From assembly GCF_000497045.1 (NCBI RefSeq), contig NW_015961948.1, positions 992,001 through 1,056,000 on the forward strand: a DNA stretch of 64,000 nt. The letters are read 5' to 3'. Positions within the stretch are counted from its first letter, which is position 1, and every line of letters starts with the position of its first letter. The stretch comes from Kalmanozyma brasiliensis GHG001 (Eukaryota; Basidiomycota; Ustilaginomycetes; Ustilaginales). The position numbers and the translations under genes were made by a program. The notes below the pieces were generated by a model, which saw nothing but the letters and a program-made list of their open reading frames with translations, was not told the origin of the DNA and made no database searches. Shown piece by piece: positions 10,089 through 20,008 of the stretch.

Positions 10089-11846
10089 ATGACGGTCAAG
10101 CAGCTAGCCGCAGCCGGCGGGTCCTCCGCTCACCACGCAGCCCAGGCGCACGCCCACCAACCGCATCACCTCAAGTACGGCAACATCATTGCGAGCGGGT
10201 TCGCGCCCGACGACTCTGACGACGAACAAGATGATCCCATTGAAGACGAAACCTTCTCTGGCGGTTCGACCCTCAACACCACCGCCTCGACCTCCTCCGC
10301 ACCACGAGATGCCGCCTCGCGCCGCTATCGCAACCTGGAGCGGCTCGACGCTTCTTCCCGTGAGCTCCACTCCACCCGTCGGTACCTCTTCCGCCGCCCG
10401 CGCGCGCTCCAGTACTTCCGGGGCAACACCCTCGTCCGTTCCTCGGCCGAACGCTCCTCGCATCGGCTCGAGCTGTTCTTCGACCTGGTGTTCGTCGGAC
10501 TCATCGCGACGCTTGCCGAGGAGGCGATTCACGAGCACACCTGGGGCGGCATTGTGCGATATGTATTGACGTACACCGCAGCGTGGATGGTGTGGAACTA
10601 CATGCGCGAGGTGTTCAATGCGTTTTTCGTCGATGACCTACCGCAGAGGGTGCTGGTGTTGGGCGTCATGGCGTGCCTCGTGGTGTTTGGGAACAACGCA
10701 CCGAACGCCGAAGAGCTGCACGAAGAGTCCGGTGCGAGAGCAACCGCGATCGGGACGTACCTGTTGGCGGGCGGGATGGTGTTCAGCGTCATGACAGCCT
10801 ACTCGTTCTACATCTGCCAGTATCGCATCCAGATTCGCGCACAAGCCACCGTCTGGCTCATCCTACTCACTCTATGGATCAGCTCGATCTTCGTTTCCAC
10901 CCGCACCTGCATCGCTATGGTCAGCATCGCTCTAGTACTCGAGTACGCCTCGTGGCTGTTCTTCTACAGCCCGTTGTTCAAACGCCTCGCCAAGCTGCGA
11001 TACAGCTCGGCGGTGGCGATCGAGCACGAGATCGACCGCTTTACGGATTTTGTCACGCTAGTCCATGGCGAGTTCCTGTACAGCGTTCTATCGGGTCAAC
11101 CCGTTGGAACGGGGTTGCACTCGGGTGTCGCGCGAACACTCCTCACTGTAGTGATCGCGTTTGTGCTTCATGGCATGTATTGTACCGGCGCAGGCAGTAG
11201 AAGGATCACCCACCCAATCAGACGGTCAATGTGGCACGCTCTGCCGTATTTCGGATTGCACCTGCCTTTGGTTTCGGCGATAACATTGTGCGGTGATGCA
11301 ACGGCGGAATTGGTCAAGGAGAACGAGGTGGCGCAGGGGGTGAGGTGGATCTTTGCTGGATCGTATGCGGTCGGTGTTGTGTGCATGACCCTGCTGGTGA
11401 TGTTGGAGACGGAGCACGACGATAAAGGCGAGCTGTACTTTTCGAAAGCCGTACGGATCGCACCGAGATTCGTGGCGGCGATAGTGGTGGCACTATTGCC
11501 GCTGGCAGATCAGGAGCGGGTGAACTCGACGGCGCTACTTGGTGCAGCGGCGGCGTTGGGAGGTGGCGCGTGGATGTGGCAGGAGTTGGGGTCGTTGGAC
11601 GGTCCGAATGCGGCATGGTACCAAAAGGGTCAGGTTCAGGGTGCCGAAGGGCAAGAGGAAACACAGGCGGGTAGGAGGACGTGGAAAGGCTTTCCAACGC
11701 TCGTCGAGCCAGGTGCGTGGATCGTGGACTCGACCAGGCAGCGGGGTCGCTCGACCACGTTTGAACAGGAGTCTCGTCCGGCTGCCACGGCGACAGAGGC
11801 AGCTGACGAAGTGCACACGTCGCATTCCAAGCTTTCAGACGTCTGA
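10089..11846 (+). CDS. LtrA-family (low temperature requirement A) membrane protein
   Basis: A multi-pass membrane protein of the LtrA family, first described in Listeria; its biochemical activity is unknown. Start at 10089 (MTVKQLAAAGG) gives 585 aa; an in-frame ATG at 9873 would add 72 unlike residues. Seen: a hydrophilic, acidic N-terminus (residues 1-95), a basic patch with RRYLFRRPRALQYF, then the family signature around residues 117-145 (RSSAERSSHRLELFFDLVFV) where charged residues lead straight into the first membrane span. Roughly ten hydrophobic segments follow to about residue 520, then a charged C-terminal tail of about 70 residues. It is convergent with the MFS transporter, stops 105 bp apart. 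The family call is firm; the role is unknown. Confidence 0.85.
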   Translation: MTVKQLAAAGGSSAHHAAQAHAHQPHHLKYGNIIASGFAPDDSDDEQDDPIEDETFSGGSTLNTTASTSSAPRDAASRRYRNLERLDASSRELHSTRRYLFRRPRALQYFRGNTLVRSSAERSSHRLELFFDLVFVGLIATLAEEAIHEHTWGGIVRYVLTYTAAWMVWNYMREVFNAFFVDDLPQRVLVLGVMACLVVFGNNAPNAEELHEESGARATAIGTYLLAGGMVFSVMTAYSFYICQYRIQIRAQATVWLILLTLWISSIFVSTRTCIAMVSIALVLEYASWLFFYSPLFKRLAKLRYSSAVAIEHEIDRFTDFVTLVHGEFLYSVLSGQPVGTGLHSGVARTLLTVVIAFVLHGMYCTGAGSRRITHPIRRSMWHALPYFGLHLPLVSAITLCGDATAELVKENEVAQGVRWIFAGSYAVGVVCMTLLVMLETEHDDKGELYFSKAVRIAPRFVAAIVVALLPLADQERVNSTALLGAAAALGGGAWMWQELGSLDGPNAAWYQKGQVQGAEGQEETQAGRRTWKGFPTLVEPGAWIVDSTRQRGRSTTFEQESRPAATATEAADEVHTSHSKLSDV

Positions 11847-11951
11847 GGTGCGTCGACGGACACTGTTAGAATGATTCTGATGGTGCATGAACGATGGTAT
11901 TGTCATGCTGTATAATCCACGAGAATACAATAGCTTGGCATCGTCCAAGCT

Positions 11952-13855
11952 CTATGAGAAGAAGCCGACCGAATTGACAAACGTCAGCGAAATGAAAGAC
12001 AGCGTAGCGGTCCAGAAGAACGTCAGCGCGGGGAAGGCGTGATCGATGGACCATCCATAGATGACATTGTTGATAAGCGGACCGGTGGTCTGCATCACGG
12101 TCGCTAGGAGGTTGACAAAGCCCAAGAAGGCATCGCGGGCGGCGACGGGGTCTTCGGTGGGTCGGTCCTGCGCGAGGAAGTAGTCGACGCTGAGCGCTTG
12201 TACCGATGGCAACGCTCCCGATGCGAAGAGCAGGAAGAACGTGGCTGTAGGAATGAAGTCAAGGGAGGAAAGGGGTCAGTGTTTGCCGATCGACTTCTGT
12301 TTCGAGGCTAAGCGGGATACTCACAGCCGTAGATGCCGGCGACCGAAAGGTGCGACGCAGCAATACCCATTGCAATGAATCCCAAGCAATCGCACATCAG
12401 CGAACCCGTAGCAACGATCCCATCGGTCTTGATCACCGACTCCTCGCGCTTCACCAGCCTCGTCGTTGCGTCCGGCAGACTTTCCACTGACGCAGCCAGG
12501 GCCTCCTGTCGCATTCTCCTCTTCACAACCCGATGTACCAACTTGACGATCGGAGGAAGGCAGAACATTGCGAATAGACCCTTGCTCGCCCCGAGCACGC
12601 CGAGCAGCGTCGACACTTCCTTCGGCCCAAAGTGCAGATGCGTCGAGCAAAAGACGACCAGGTTCGACCAGATCATGGTGATCGTATCGCAGGTGATAAT
12701 CGCACAGAGGATGAGGGGGAGCTTGTAGTCCTTCTTGGCTTCTGGAAACGGTTGGTAGGGGAGCAGATACCCGAAAAGACTCAGGGTGTCTTTAACCGAC
12801 TGAAGGGAAGCTGTTTTCCAGGACTCCGAGTGTGGAGAGGTTGGAGTTGCTCTGCTAGGCTCTGGCGAGTCGATCAAGCTGCCTTCGCTCGAGATGGAGC
12901 TCCTGCGCGAGCGTGGTGCTGCAGAAGCCAGATGTTTTGTCTCCGGGAGGAACAGGACCACGAGGACGAACGCGATCGCAAAGTTGATGACGACCATCCA
13001 GAAGGGTGAGAATGGACCAGTGTGGTAAAGGATGCTAAAGTTGAGATCGAACGCCGGCAGGATGAGTCGAAGCAGCACCGACGAGATGCCCATGCCGATC
13101 GTTTGGGTAGCATAGACCTGGGCGAAGGCGGACGTCTTTTCATCCTCCTTGCAAACGTCCAGGGCCATGACCTGGGCCAGGAGCGGCACGGCGGTCTGAG
13201 GAGCACCAACCAAGCCTCCCACAACGAAGAGAGCGAGCAGAAGGTTGAGCGAAGCTGTTGGGTGAAGCGTGGACGTCGACGGCACAGCTGGGTCGAACGA
13301 GTAATGGCTCGGGATCGAGGCTGCAAGAATGTACAGGACCAGCGTGAAACCCACGGACGCGATGCCGATCGTTCGTCGACGGAAGTGCGGAAGGACGCCC
13401 TTCGCGAGAACGAGCGACATTATGCAGCTCGTCAGACTACTGAATGTGTCCAAATACGTCGACACTTCGTTGGTTCGTTTGTCGACCCAGGCGACTGAGC
13501 ACAAGTCTGATGGGTCCCCTGCCGCGGGAAGCGTTGGGAAGACCGATCCATCGGACTGTACGGGATAGTAGTACTCGGCGCATGCAAGCGTCTGGATGAG
13601 CTCGACAGCAAACGAGTTCCAGATGCCGATGCCGACAAAGTAGAGCGTATTGAGAACGAGGATGAAGATCAGGGCTCGTTTGCGCTGCCATTGGAGGTAC
13701 TCGTCGCCGTCCTTGTCCTCTGGCTCCGATAGAAAGGACAGAAATGCAGAGGATCGACGGCGTGCTAATGACCAGCGGCCCTCGCCTTCGGTAGCATTGT
13801 GGTAGTTGAGCAGCGGTGTCGTCTCATCTTGCGGGTTGGATGGTCGTCGCGTCAT
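11952..13855 (-). CDS. Major facilitator superfamily transporter
   Basis: A polytopic transporter of unknown substrate. Model (minus): exon 1 13855-12325, intron 12324-12245 (GTGAGT...ACAG, 80 nt), exon 2 12244-11952; 607 aa. The first exon alone would stop just after the donor; the splice joins GIYGS to TFFLLFASGALP, restoring the last membrane spans. Seen: a hydrophilic N-terminus with a dileucine-like TTPLLNY (a common vacuolar/lysosomal sorting signal, so an internal-membrane location is possible), about twelve hydrophobic segments, an extracytoplasmic loop with Cys residues after the first span, and a Ser/Pro-rich central loop (about residues 320-355) typical of the six-plus-six MFS fold. 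A basic HRVVKRRMRQ loop lies in the second half. The arrangement recalls proton-coupled folate/HIAT1-like MFS proteins in fungi, but the substrate is not predictable. Confidence 0.82.
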
Positions 13856-14739
13856 CTCGGCGAGTTACCTCAAAGAGGGAACATGAAAGGCTGGACTTGC
13901 GCGTGAAGAAGCTGCCTTAAGCGCCGACTCAGCTGAACAACGAGCTGCAGTTCTCGTGGTTGGAAGGACTTGGTCGTGGATGGTGGTGGTGGACAAGCAA
14001 GCCAAAGTGGCGGACAGACAAGGAGTGTTTTGGCCGATGAGGGATGCAGGTACTATCAGGCAGGACCCTGATCCTCGGCAATCCATTGCTCTCCGCGGCC
14101 ATTTTCTGCTGCGGTCACGATGTCGGCGGTCAGGGAACGTCCAGGCGCTCTGCTTCCGAGTGTCGTGATCACATCACGCAACTCCGTCGCAAAGCGGCCA
14201 CTGTGTTCGCTGCGATAACGAAGCCGAACGTGCAGGCGGACGGCTGCAGTATCGCTCACGATCCTCGAGGTCTTCCGAAATTTCATGCACCGGAGGACAG
14301 CGTTCCGATACATTCGTGCTCAGCCATTTACTTGGTGGACAGATCCCTCGAGATGACCGGGCAATCTACAGCAGGCGCAGCTCCAGCTGACGGCGTCGAG
14401 CGGGCGTTCTTGCGAATCAACATCATTCTTACAGACAGGCAGATCCTCGACTCGCTGACTGAGCCTTCACTCCAAGAAAAACGCTGAGCGGACATGCTCG
14501 ATCAACGAGCCGCCAAGTTGGAGACAGTATGCACAATAAAATGTCGTCAATGATGCGCTGTGTAGTTTACATGAATGTCAAAGCCACCAGAGACGAAGGA
14601 CGACAAGGCAGACAGCAACCAGTCCAGGTCAAACGTGAGCGTTGGCCGATGGGGCGACAACGCTGCGCTCTCTGTTCCGTCACGCTCGCCTTGCTTTTGT
14701 GGATGAGGCAGGGTGAGATGCAATGATGAAAGTGACAGC
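13856..14739. other. Intergenic; unassigned 147-codon frame
   Basis: About 880 bp between two minus-strand genes. A plus-strand frame (14044-14487) is open but shows no domain, signal or favourable composition, so it is not called. The right part is expected to contain the eIF3e 3' untranslated region and the left part the MFS promoter. Confidence 0.4.
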
Positions 14740-16362
14740 TTAGTTGGCAGCAACGGCTGGCGCTGATGATTGCTGCTGTGCCTCTGCTGCGGGTGCCGAC
14801 TCGCCCTCACGCTTCGACTCGTTGTTGTGCGAGCGGTCTCCACGCTGGCCACCCTGGTTGCGCTGGCCACCACGACCGCCACGGCCGCCGGGACCACCAC
14901 GCTTGTCGTTGCCGTTGAGGTTGTGTGTGTTGTTGAGCGAAGGCGGGTGCGCCTTGCGGTCGATGGCCGTGCCCATGGCCGAGGTGCGGAAGGTGAAGCC
15001 TCTTGTCTTCTCGATGATGGTCTGGTAGATGGGAGGGTGAGTGGGGTTCATGAACACCATGCCCTCCTTGAAGTCGATCTTGGCATCGGCACGAGTGTCG
15101 CGCACGAGGTTGACAATCCACTTCTCGCCATCCTCCTTGGACAGGTTGAGTCGCTTGACGAGGTCAGCGATGTCGACCTTGGAGTGGATGCGGCAGTAGG
15201 CTTCCGAGATGACAACACGGCATGCCTCAATCAGCTCGTCCTTGAATTCGCCGAGGAAGAAATCCTTGCCAGCCACCTGCTCGGCAAGGGTGAGCTGCTC
15301 TTGCGCTGCCTCAAAGTCGAAGTCGACAAAGAGCTTGGAGAGGAAGTCGACGATGGGATCGGTGCCGGCGAGACGGTACGATTCTGAGTCGATGATGTTG
15401 GTGATATCCTTGATAGCTGCCTGCGGGCTCAACTTGTTGACGTTGGCGCTGGATGCCGAGGACATGAGCGTAGCAGGACCGGGCTGCTGCACCAGGTAGA
15501 CGCGCGTTGTTCGTCGCGAGAGGAGGAGGGCAGCCACAACGTATCGGAGCAACCACCAGCAGGTGGTCTGGATGGTGTTGAGGTAGACGGGCGAGAGGAA
15601 CATCTCGACGAGCTGCTCTCGGCCTTGAGGGTGGTTGAAGAAGATGAAGAGTGCCCAGTGAAGCAACCATGCGCGCTTCTTCAAGAGTCCCTCCTGAGTC
15701 AAGTCGTCGGTCTGTGCGGCACCGTTGGAAGACGACGATGGCGCATGGGAGGCGGTCGCGTGAGCGGCAGAAGAGTCAATCTGCTCGCGCAGCAGCTTGA
15801 GCTCGCCGAGCGCCTGCTCCCATTCACCGCAGAGGATGTCGCTGGCGAGCTTACCCCAGTGCGAGCTCATGATGAGCACAGGGTCGGTCGAGAGAATGCG
15901 GAAGTGGTAGAGGTACGAAGAGGCATCGGCGTAGTTACCGCAGTTGAACTGGAAGTATCCGTATCGGTACAGAGCGTTGATCTGCTCGCTGGTGAGGCTG
16001 TACTTCTCCTCGAGCCATTGCAAGTTCTGCGCCTTGTCCTGTTTGAGCGCGGAGGCGACCTCTGGGTCCTGAATGACATTGAGGACATGGTCGACTTCTC
16101 CGCCCAGCTTGTCGTTGAGAGCGATGGCAGTGTCTCGCTGCTTTTCGATCTCGGCGGGTGCGGGCTGGTTGGGGTAGGCCTGTTCGTGGAGCTGCAAAGC
16201 ATAGTCGACCATGGAGGTGTTTTTTGCGAGTTCATACTGGGCCTTGGCGATGTCGGCTTCGGCGAAGATGCCGGTTCCAGCGAGGTGCGAGAGGAGCGGC
16301 AGGCCCAGATGCCTGTCGAGGTAGGGCAAAAGGGTCTGTGTGAGGTCGTACTTTTCCGCCAT
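14740..16362 (-). CDS. INT6: Eukaryotic translation initiation factor 3 subunit E (eIF3e/INT6)
   Basis: A PCI-domain subunit of eIF3, which helps load mRNA and initiator tRNA on the 40S ribosome in the cytoplasm. Start at 16362 (MAEKYDLTQTLLPYLDRHLG), the conserved eIF3e N-terminus; the frame is open further upstream but that part lacks similarity. 540 aa. Seen: the N-terminal eIF3e helical domain (residues 1-135), the segment YRYGYFQFNCGNY, and the PCI/winged-helix part near residues 400-470 (DLVKRLNLSKEDGEKWIVNLVRD is the hallmark stretch). The protein is about 95 residues longer than human eIF3e (445 aa); the extra includes a C-terminal Gly/Arg tail (GGPGGRGGRGGQRNQGGQRG) ending in an Ala/Gln-rich stretch. 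It is divergent from the DNA glycosylase gene (583 bp between starts). Confidence 0.95.
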   Translation of the reverse strand: MAEKYDLTQTLLPYLDRHLGLPLLSHLAGTGIFAEADIAKAQYELAKNTSMVDYALQLHEQAYPNQPAPAEIEKQRDTAIALNDKLGGEVDHVLNVIQDPEVASALKQDKAQNLQWLEEKYSLTSEQINALYRYGYFQFNCGNYADASSYLYHFRILSTDPVLIMSSHWGKLASDILCGEWEQALGELKLLREQIDSSAAHATASHAPSSSSNGAAQTDDLTQEGLLKKRAWLLHWALFIFFNHPQGREQLVEMFLSPVYLNTIQTTCWWLLRYVVAALLLSRRTTRVYLVQQPGPATLMSSASSANVNKLSPQAAIKDITNIIDSESYRLAGTDPIVDFLSKLFVDFDFEAAQEQLTLAEQVAGKDFFLGEFKDELIEACRVVISEAYCRIHSKVDIADLVKRLNLSKEDGEKWIVNLVRDTRADAKIDFKEGMVFMNPTHPPIYQTIIEKTRGFTFRTSAMGTAIDRKAHPPSLNNTHNLNGNDKRGGPGGRGGRGGQRNQGGQRGDRSHNNESKREGESAPAAEAQQQSSAPAVAAN

Positions 16363-16945
16363 AATTGCGAGTGTGACGATGGTCGATCTGGGTTCAGTCG
16401 AACCGATCCGTGAGAGTCGAGTGTCGATGTGGTCCTGTGCAAGCAACGATGACAAGTTGCTGTAGACGACAGGGGTTGACGTGGTCGAGATGGTGGTCTG
16501 AAAAGCCTTCTGCGACTCTGGAAGAGTTGCGCTCCCATCTTCACACACACGCGCTGCGAAAGCTCTTTCCTGGTAGCACAGCGCTTCAAGGCTTGAGCAG
16601 CGCGCGACTTTCTTAGATTTTCTTCTCGTTCCCTTTCTTCTCACCTTCGCGAGAGGAAAACCTTTTCTGCCTCTCTCTCGTTGCTTCCAAATTTTGTATT
16701 CAGCTCTGCAGCCTTTTCAAAGTCTTTGGGGCTGAGCTGCTATGATACTCTTCTCAACTGAAAAGCGAATCGGGAGAGTTGTATATCGCCGATTTGCGAT
16801 TTTCGACCTTCGGCTGGACCCTGCATCGATGGATGAGTCTTGAGCTTGCTTCTTGCCCCGCATTCGCCACTGCCCTCCATTCCTTCATCCATCCGGAATC
16901 CTCTCACGGACATTCGAGTTTTCGATAGAACTCTCAATCGTCGTC
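16363..16945. other. Divergent promoter region, eIF3e / DNA glycosylase
   Basis: 583 bp between two divergent start codons. It includes alternating pyrimidine-rich (16615-16690) and mixed sequence that probably make up the two 5' leaders. No TATA box is convincing in either direction. Confidence 0.45.
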
Positions 16946-18289
16946 ATGGTGCTTACAAGATCCCGGTCGGCCACGCCGGCAAGGTCGATCGCAGCTTCTT
17001 TCGGTCCCTCCAGCAAGGCCTCAATCACGAGCCGAGCAGTCCCGGCGAAACGTGGACTTCAACGATCAGCGACAGATAGCACGTTGGTCGCATCAAAAGA
17101 GGCAGCGAGTCCTCAAAAGAAGGCAAGAACGGCCTCACAATCCGCCTCAACCTCGTCAACATCTAGCGCAGCCAAGGCCGCACGCTCAGGCAAAGAAAAG
17201 GCGCTAGAAGAGCCCTTCGTCATTCCGCACGACGCGAGCGAAGAGGACTGCTTGACAAGGACCACCGTCCCATTCCCAGCGCTACCTTTCGACCTCTCAC
17301 AAGCGCAAGCCCATCTGTGCGCCGCGGATGGTCGCTTTGAGCGCCTCTTCCAGAAGGTCCCCGTGCGCTGCTATGAAGAGGCCATAGACCCATCCGCATC
17401 CGACACGAAAGACCTCAACCTCTTCAAGACAGTCACCACATCCATCCTCGGACAGCAGATCTCGTGGCTGGCCGCAAGATCTGTGCTGTATAAATTTTGT
17501 CGACTGTTTTTCCCGGAGTCCATGCCGGAGAAGCCTGACTTTGTCGGCTTTCCACGTGAACAATGGCCATTCCCAACGCCACTGATGGTCCTGCGCAGGC
17601 CGGATGCTGACCTTCGAGCTGCCGGTCTTTCGTTCGCCAAGATCAAGTACGTCAAAGATCTCGCCGCTCGCTTCGTAGATGGACGGCTAGACATCCGTCA
17701 GATCCTGGAGCTCGACGACGAGGAAGCATGCATCACCGAGCTGAGCAAGGTCAAGGGTGTTGGTCGATGGACTAGCGAGATGATTCTCATGTTTGCCGTA
17801 CGCAAGCCCGACATCCTTCCCTGTGCCGATCTTGGCGTACAAAAGGGCATGCTCAACTTCTTCCTCAGTGATTCTCAAGGTCCAAAGATCAGCATCAAGA
17901 AGCGCAAACCAGGCGAGGAGGAGCCAGAGGACAGTGCAGTCGACAAGAAGACGAAGAAGACTCCGGCCAAACTTGAGATCAAGGCAGAGGAGGGACCACT
18001 AGAGCCGACACAGGAGAAGGGGGACCAGGTACCGCTTCTCGCTCAAACCGAGATCATGCCGAAGCCTGAGCCTGGCTTCAAGGCGGAACAAGAGGCTGGA
18101 GAGTCACTCGACCACCTAATTGCCAATGAGCATGGGCTCAGCCGAGCAGTGCTGCAGTCTCGGGTCAAGGGCAACAAGATCAAGGGCGGTCAGTATCTCA
18201 GCCCCGATGAGATGAAGGCGCTCGCACAGTCATGGTCACCGTACCGCTCCGTAGCCTGCATGTTCATGTGGGCCCTTGTCGACACTTGA
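16946..18289 (+). CDS. mag1: DNA-3-methyladenine glycosylase II (AlkA/Mag1 type, HhH-GPD)
   Basis: A base-excision repair enzyme that cleaves the N-glycosidic bond of alkylated purines in the nucleus. Start at 16946 (MVLTRSRSATPARS) gives 447 aa; upstream in-frame ATGs add unrelated residues. Seen: a basic Ser/Ala-rich N-terminus (1-95) suited to nuclear import; the glycosylase fold from about 105; ILGQQISWLAARSV (about 173-186), the family's QQ(I/L)S motif; the helix-hairpin-helix KVKGVGRWTSEMI near 268-280; and the catalytic Asp at about 295 in PCADLGVQKG. A Lys/Glu/Pro-rich insert of about 100 residues (about 312-415) interrupts the domain before the final helix SWSPYRSVACMFMWAL, which matches the AlkA C-terminus (PWRS.A..W). 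The insert is unusual and probably a disordered loop. Single exon. Confidence 0.93.
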   Translation: MVLTRSRSATPARSIAASFGPSSKASITSRAVPAKRGLQRSATDSTLVASKEAASPQKKARTASQSASTSSTSSAAKAARSGKEKALEEPFVIPHDASEEDCLTRTTVPFPALPFDLSQAQAHLCAADGRFERLFQKVPVRCYEEAIDPSASDTKDLNLFKTVTTSILGQQISWLAARSVLYKFCRLFFPESMPEKPDFVGFPREQWPFPTPLMVLRRPDADLRAAGLSFAKIKYVKDLAARFVDGRLDIRQILELDDEEACITELSKVKGVGRWTSEMILMFAVRKPDILPCADLGVQKGMLNFFLSDSQGPKISIKKRKPGEEEPEDSAVDKKTKKTPAKLEIKAEEGPLEPTQEKGDQVPLLAQTEIMPKPEPGFKAEQEAGESLDHLIANEHGLSRAVLQSRVKGNKIKGGQYLSPDEMKALAQSWSPYRSVACMFMWALVDT

Positions 18290-18644
18290 TTGCCATGCTG
18301 CTGTTCGCAAACGCAACAGAAGGCTCGTTTGTCGATCTCACAATTTCGGGACGGGAAATGAAATTATTCGCACGGTTGTTTCGTCACGTGTGATAGAGAA
18401 GAATTCATCTGAAATTGCAAGGCAGCAGAGCGCGATGTGATCGCATTGGTCGTCTCGGAGCCTGTGACGAGGGAGAGACGGTCGCTCGCCGTCGATCCAC
18501 CATTCAAGGATTCGCGATTTCTCATCGCAACCGGCTCCACGTTCAGAACACATCGCCTTGCTCACCATTCATCTGATTACGGCGGCACCTCATCTTCGCC
18601 GTACTCGACTCGCCACTTCTCGCTTGTCGCACACGTAGCACACG
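18290..18644. other. Intergenic, promoter of NDUFA9 gene
   Basis: 355 bp holding the glycosylase 3' end and the promoter of the complex I subunit gene. A TCACGTG word (an E-box-like CACGTG core) lies near 18384-18390; one short site is weak evidence for regulation. No gene was seen. Confidence 0.4.
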
Positions 18645-20008
18645 ATGGTTCACCTGGTTAGAACAAGCGCGGCGCAGGCTGCTTCATCGGTCTTGCGTTC
18701 CGAGGTTCGCTCTTCTCTTCTTCGTGGTGCCCAGGTCGCCCAGGCTCGCAGTGTCCACGATCTCACCATCAACCGAAAGACGGGCAAGCCCATCATCAAG
18801 TCGGGACCTTACGGAGGTGGACGGTAAGTATTCTATTTTGGCAGACGTACGACAGACATAAGACTGCCTGTGCTCGGCCGCACGAGCCAGGCTCTCCGCA
18901 GCTTGGTCGAGGTCAGATGTCATGACAGCAGCACGTCAAATATGCATTCATCGACGTGGAAAGATGATTTCTGACACTCGAACCTTTCCTGTTTGATGTC
19001 GCACACAGATCTTCCGTATCGGGACACGTCGTGACGGTCTTTGGTTGCACCGGCTTCCTCGGACGCTACGTTGTCAACCGTCTCGCGCAGAAGGGCTCGC
19101 AGGTCATCGTTCCGTACCGTGATGAGGACGAGAAGAGGCACTTGAAGGTGATGGGAGACCTTGGACAGGTTGTGCCCATGGAGTGGGACCTCAGGCACGA
19201 CGAGCAGATCGAGGAGTGCGTGCGTCACTCGGATGTGGTTTACAACTTGACCGGACGACACTACGAGACCAAGAACTTCACCTTCAACGATGTTCACGTC
19301 ACGGGTGCTCAGCGCATTGCTCAGATCGCCGAGGCTGCTGGTGTCGGCCGCTTCATTCACGTCTCGCACCTCAACGCTGCCGCCGACTCGCCGTCTGCTT
19401 TCCTGCGATCCAAAGCGGAAGGCGAGGCTGCTGTCAAGCGTGCTTTCGAAGGCGCTACCATCGTTCGACCCGGTACCATGTGGGGTCACGAGGACCGCTT
19501 CCTGAACCAGATGGCCGTCTACCCTTACGCATGGCGCGTCAACCACGGCAAGACCAAGATGCGCCCCGTCCACTCGCTCGACGTTGCCCGCGCGCTCGAA
19601 AAGATGCTCGAGGCCGACGTCACCTCGATGGGCGCCACCTTCTCGCTCGCCGGCCCCAAGGAGTACACTACTGCTCAGATCCTGCAGCTCGTCGAGTCGC
19701 TCAGCTTCACCTCGCTCGCCAAAACCGGACTCAACACGCCCAAGTTTGCTCTCAAGCTCGCCGCTAAGATCGCCGACCTCGCATGGTGGCCCATGATCTC
19801 GCCCGACGAGGTGGTGCGACGCTACATCGACGACCTGCCCGACGCGCCTGGCACCAAGAGCTGGGCCGACCTCGCCATGACCCCGGACACACTGGAGGAG
19901 ACCGCCGCACCGTACCTCAGGAGATACCGACCGGCAACAAGGTTCGAGCAACCCCTCGAGTCGGGCGGTGCTCACCTCAAGAAGCCCAAGTACCACGTTC
20001 TCGACTGA
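18645..20008 (+). CDS. NDUFA9: NADH:ubiquinone oxidoreductase 39/40 kDa subunit (NDUFA9 type), mitochondrial
   Basis: An accessory subunit of respiratory complex I on the matrix side of the inner mitochondrial membrane; it binds a nucleotide cofactor and stabilises the complex. Model: exon 1 18645-18823, intron 18824-19008 (GTAAGT...ACAG, 185 nt), exon 2 19009-20008; 392 aa. The splice joins PYGGGR to SSVSGHVVTVFGCTGFLG. Seen: an Arg/Ser/Ala-rich presequence of about 35 residues with no acidic residue before E20, fitting mitochondrial import; a Rossmann Gly motif FGCTGFLG at 71-78; DVVYNLTGRHYETKNF; and the C-terminal Trp-rich KIADLAWWPMISPDEVVRRY and TLEETAAPYLRRYRP segments typical of this subunit. 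It belongs to the atypical SDR family. Length is close to the fungal 40 kDa subunits. Confidence 0.94.

Noticed and set aside
14044..14487. 147-codon plus-strand frame between the MFS and eIF3e genes
   Set aside because: No recognisable motif or splice partner; an overlapping minus-strand frame is also open.
18920..19996. 358-codon minus-strand frame opposite NDUFA9
   Set aside because: Antisense shadow of a clearly recognised mitochondrial protein.
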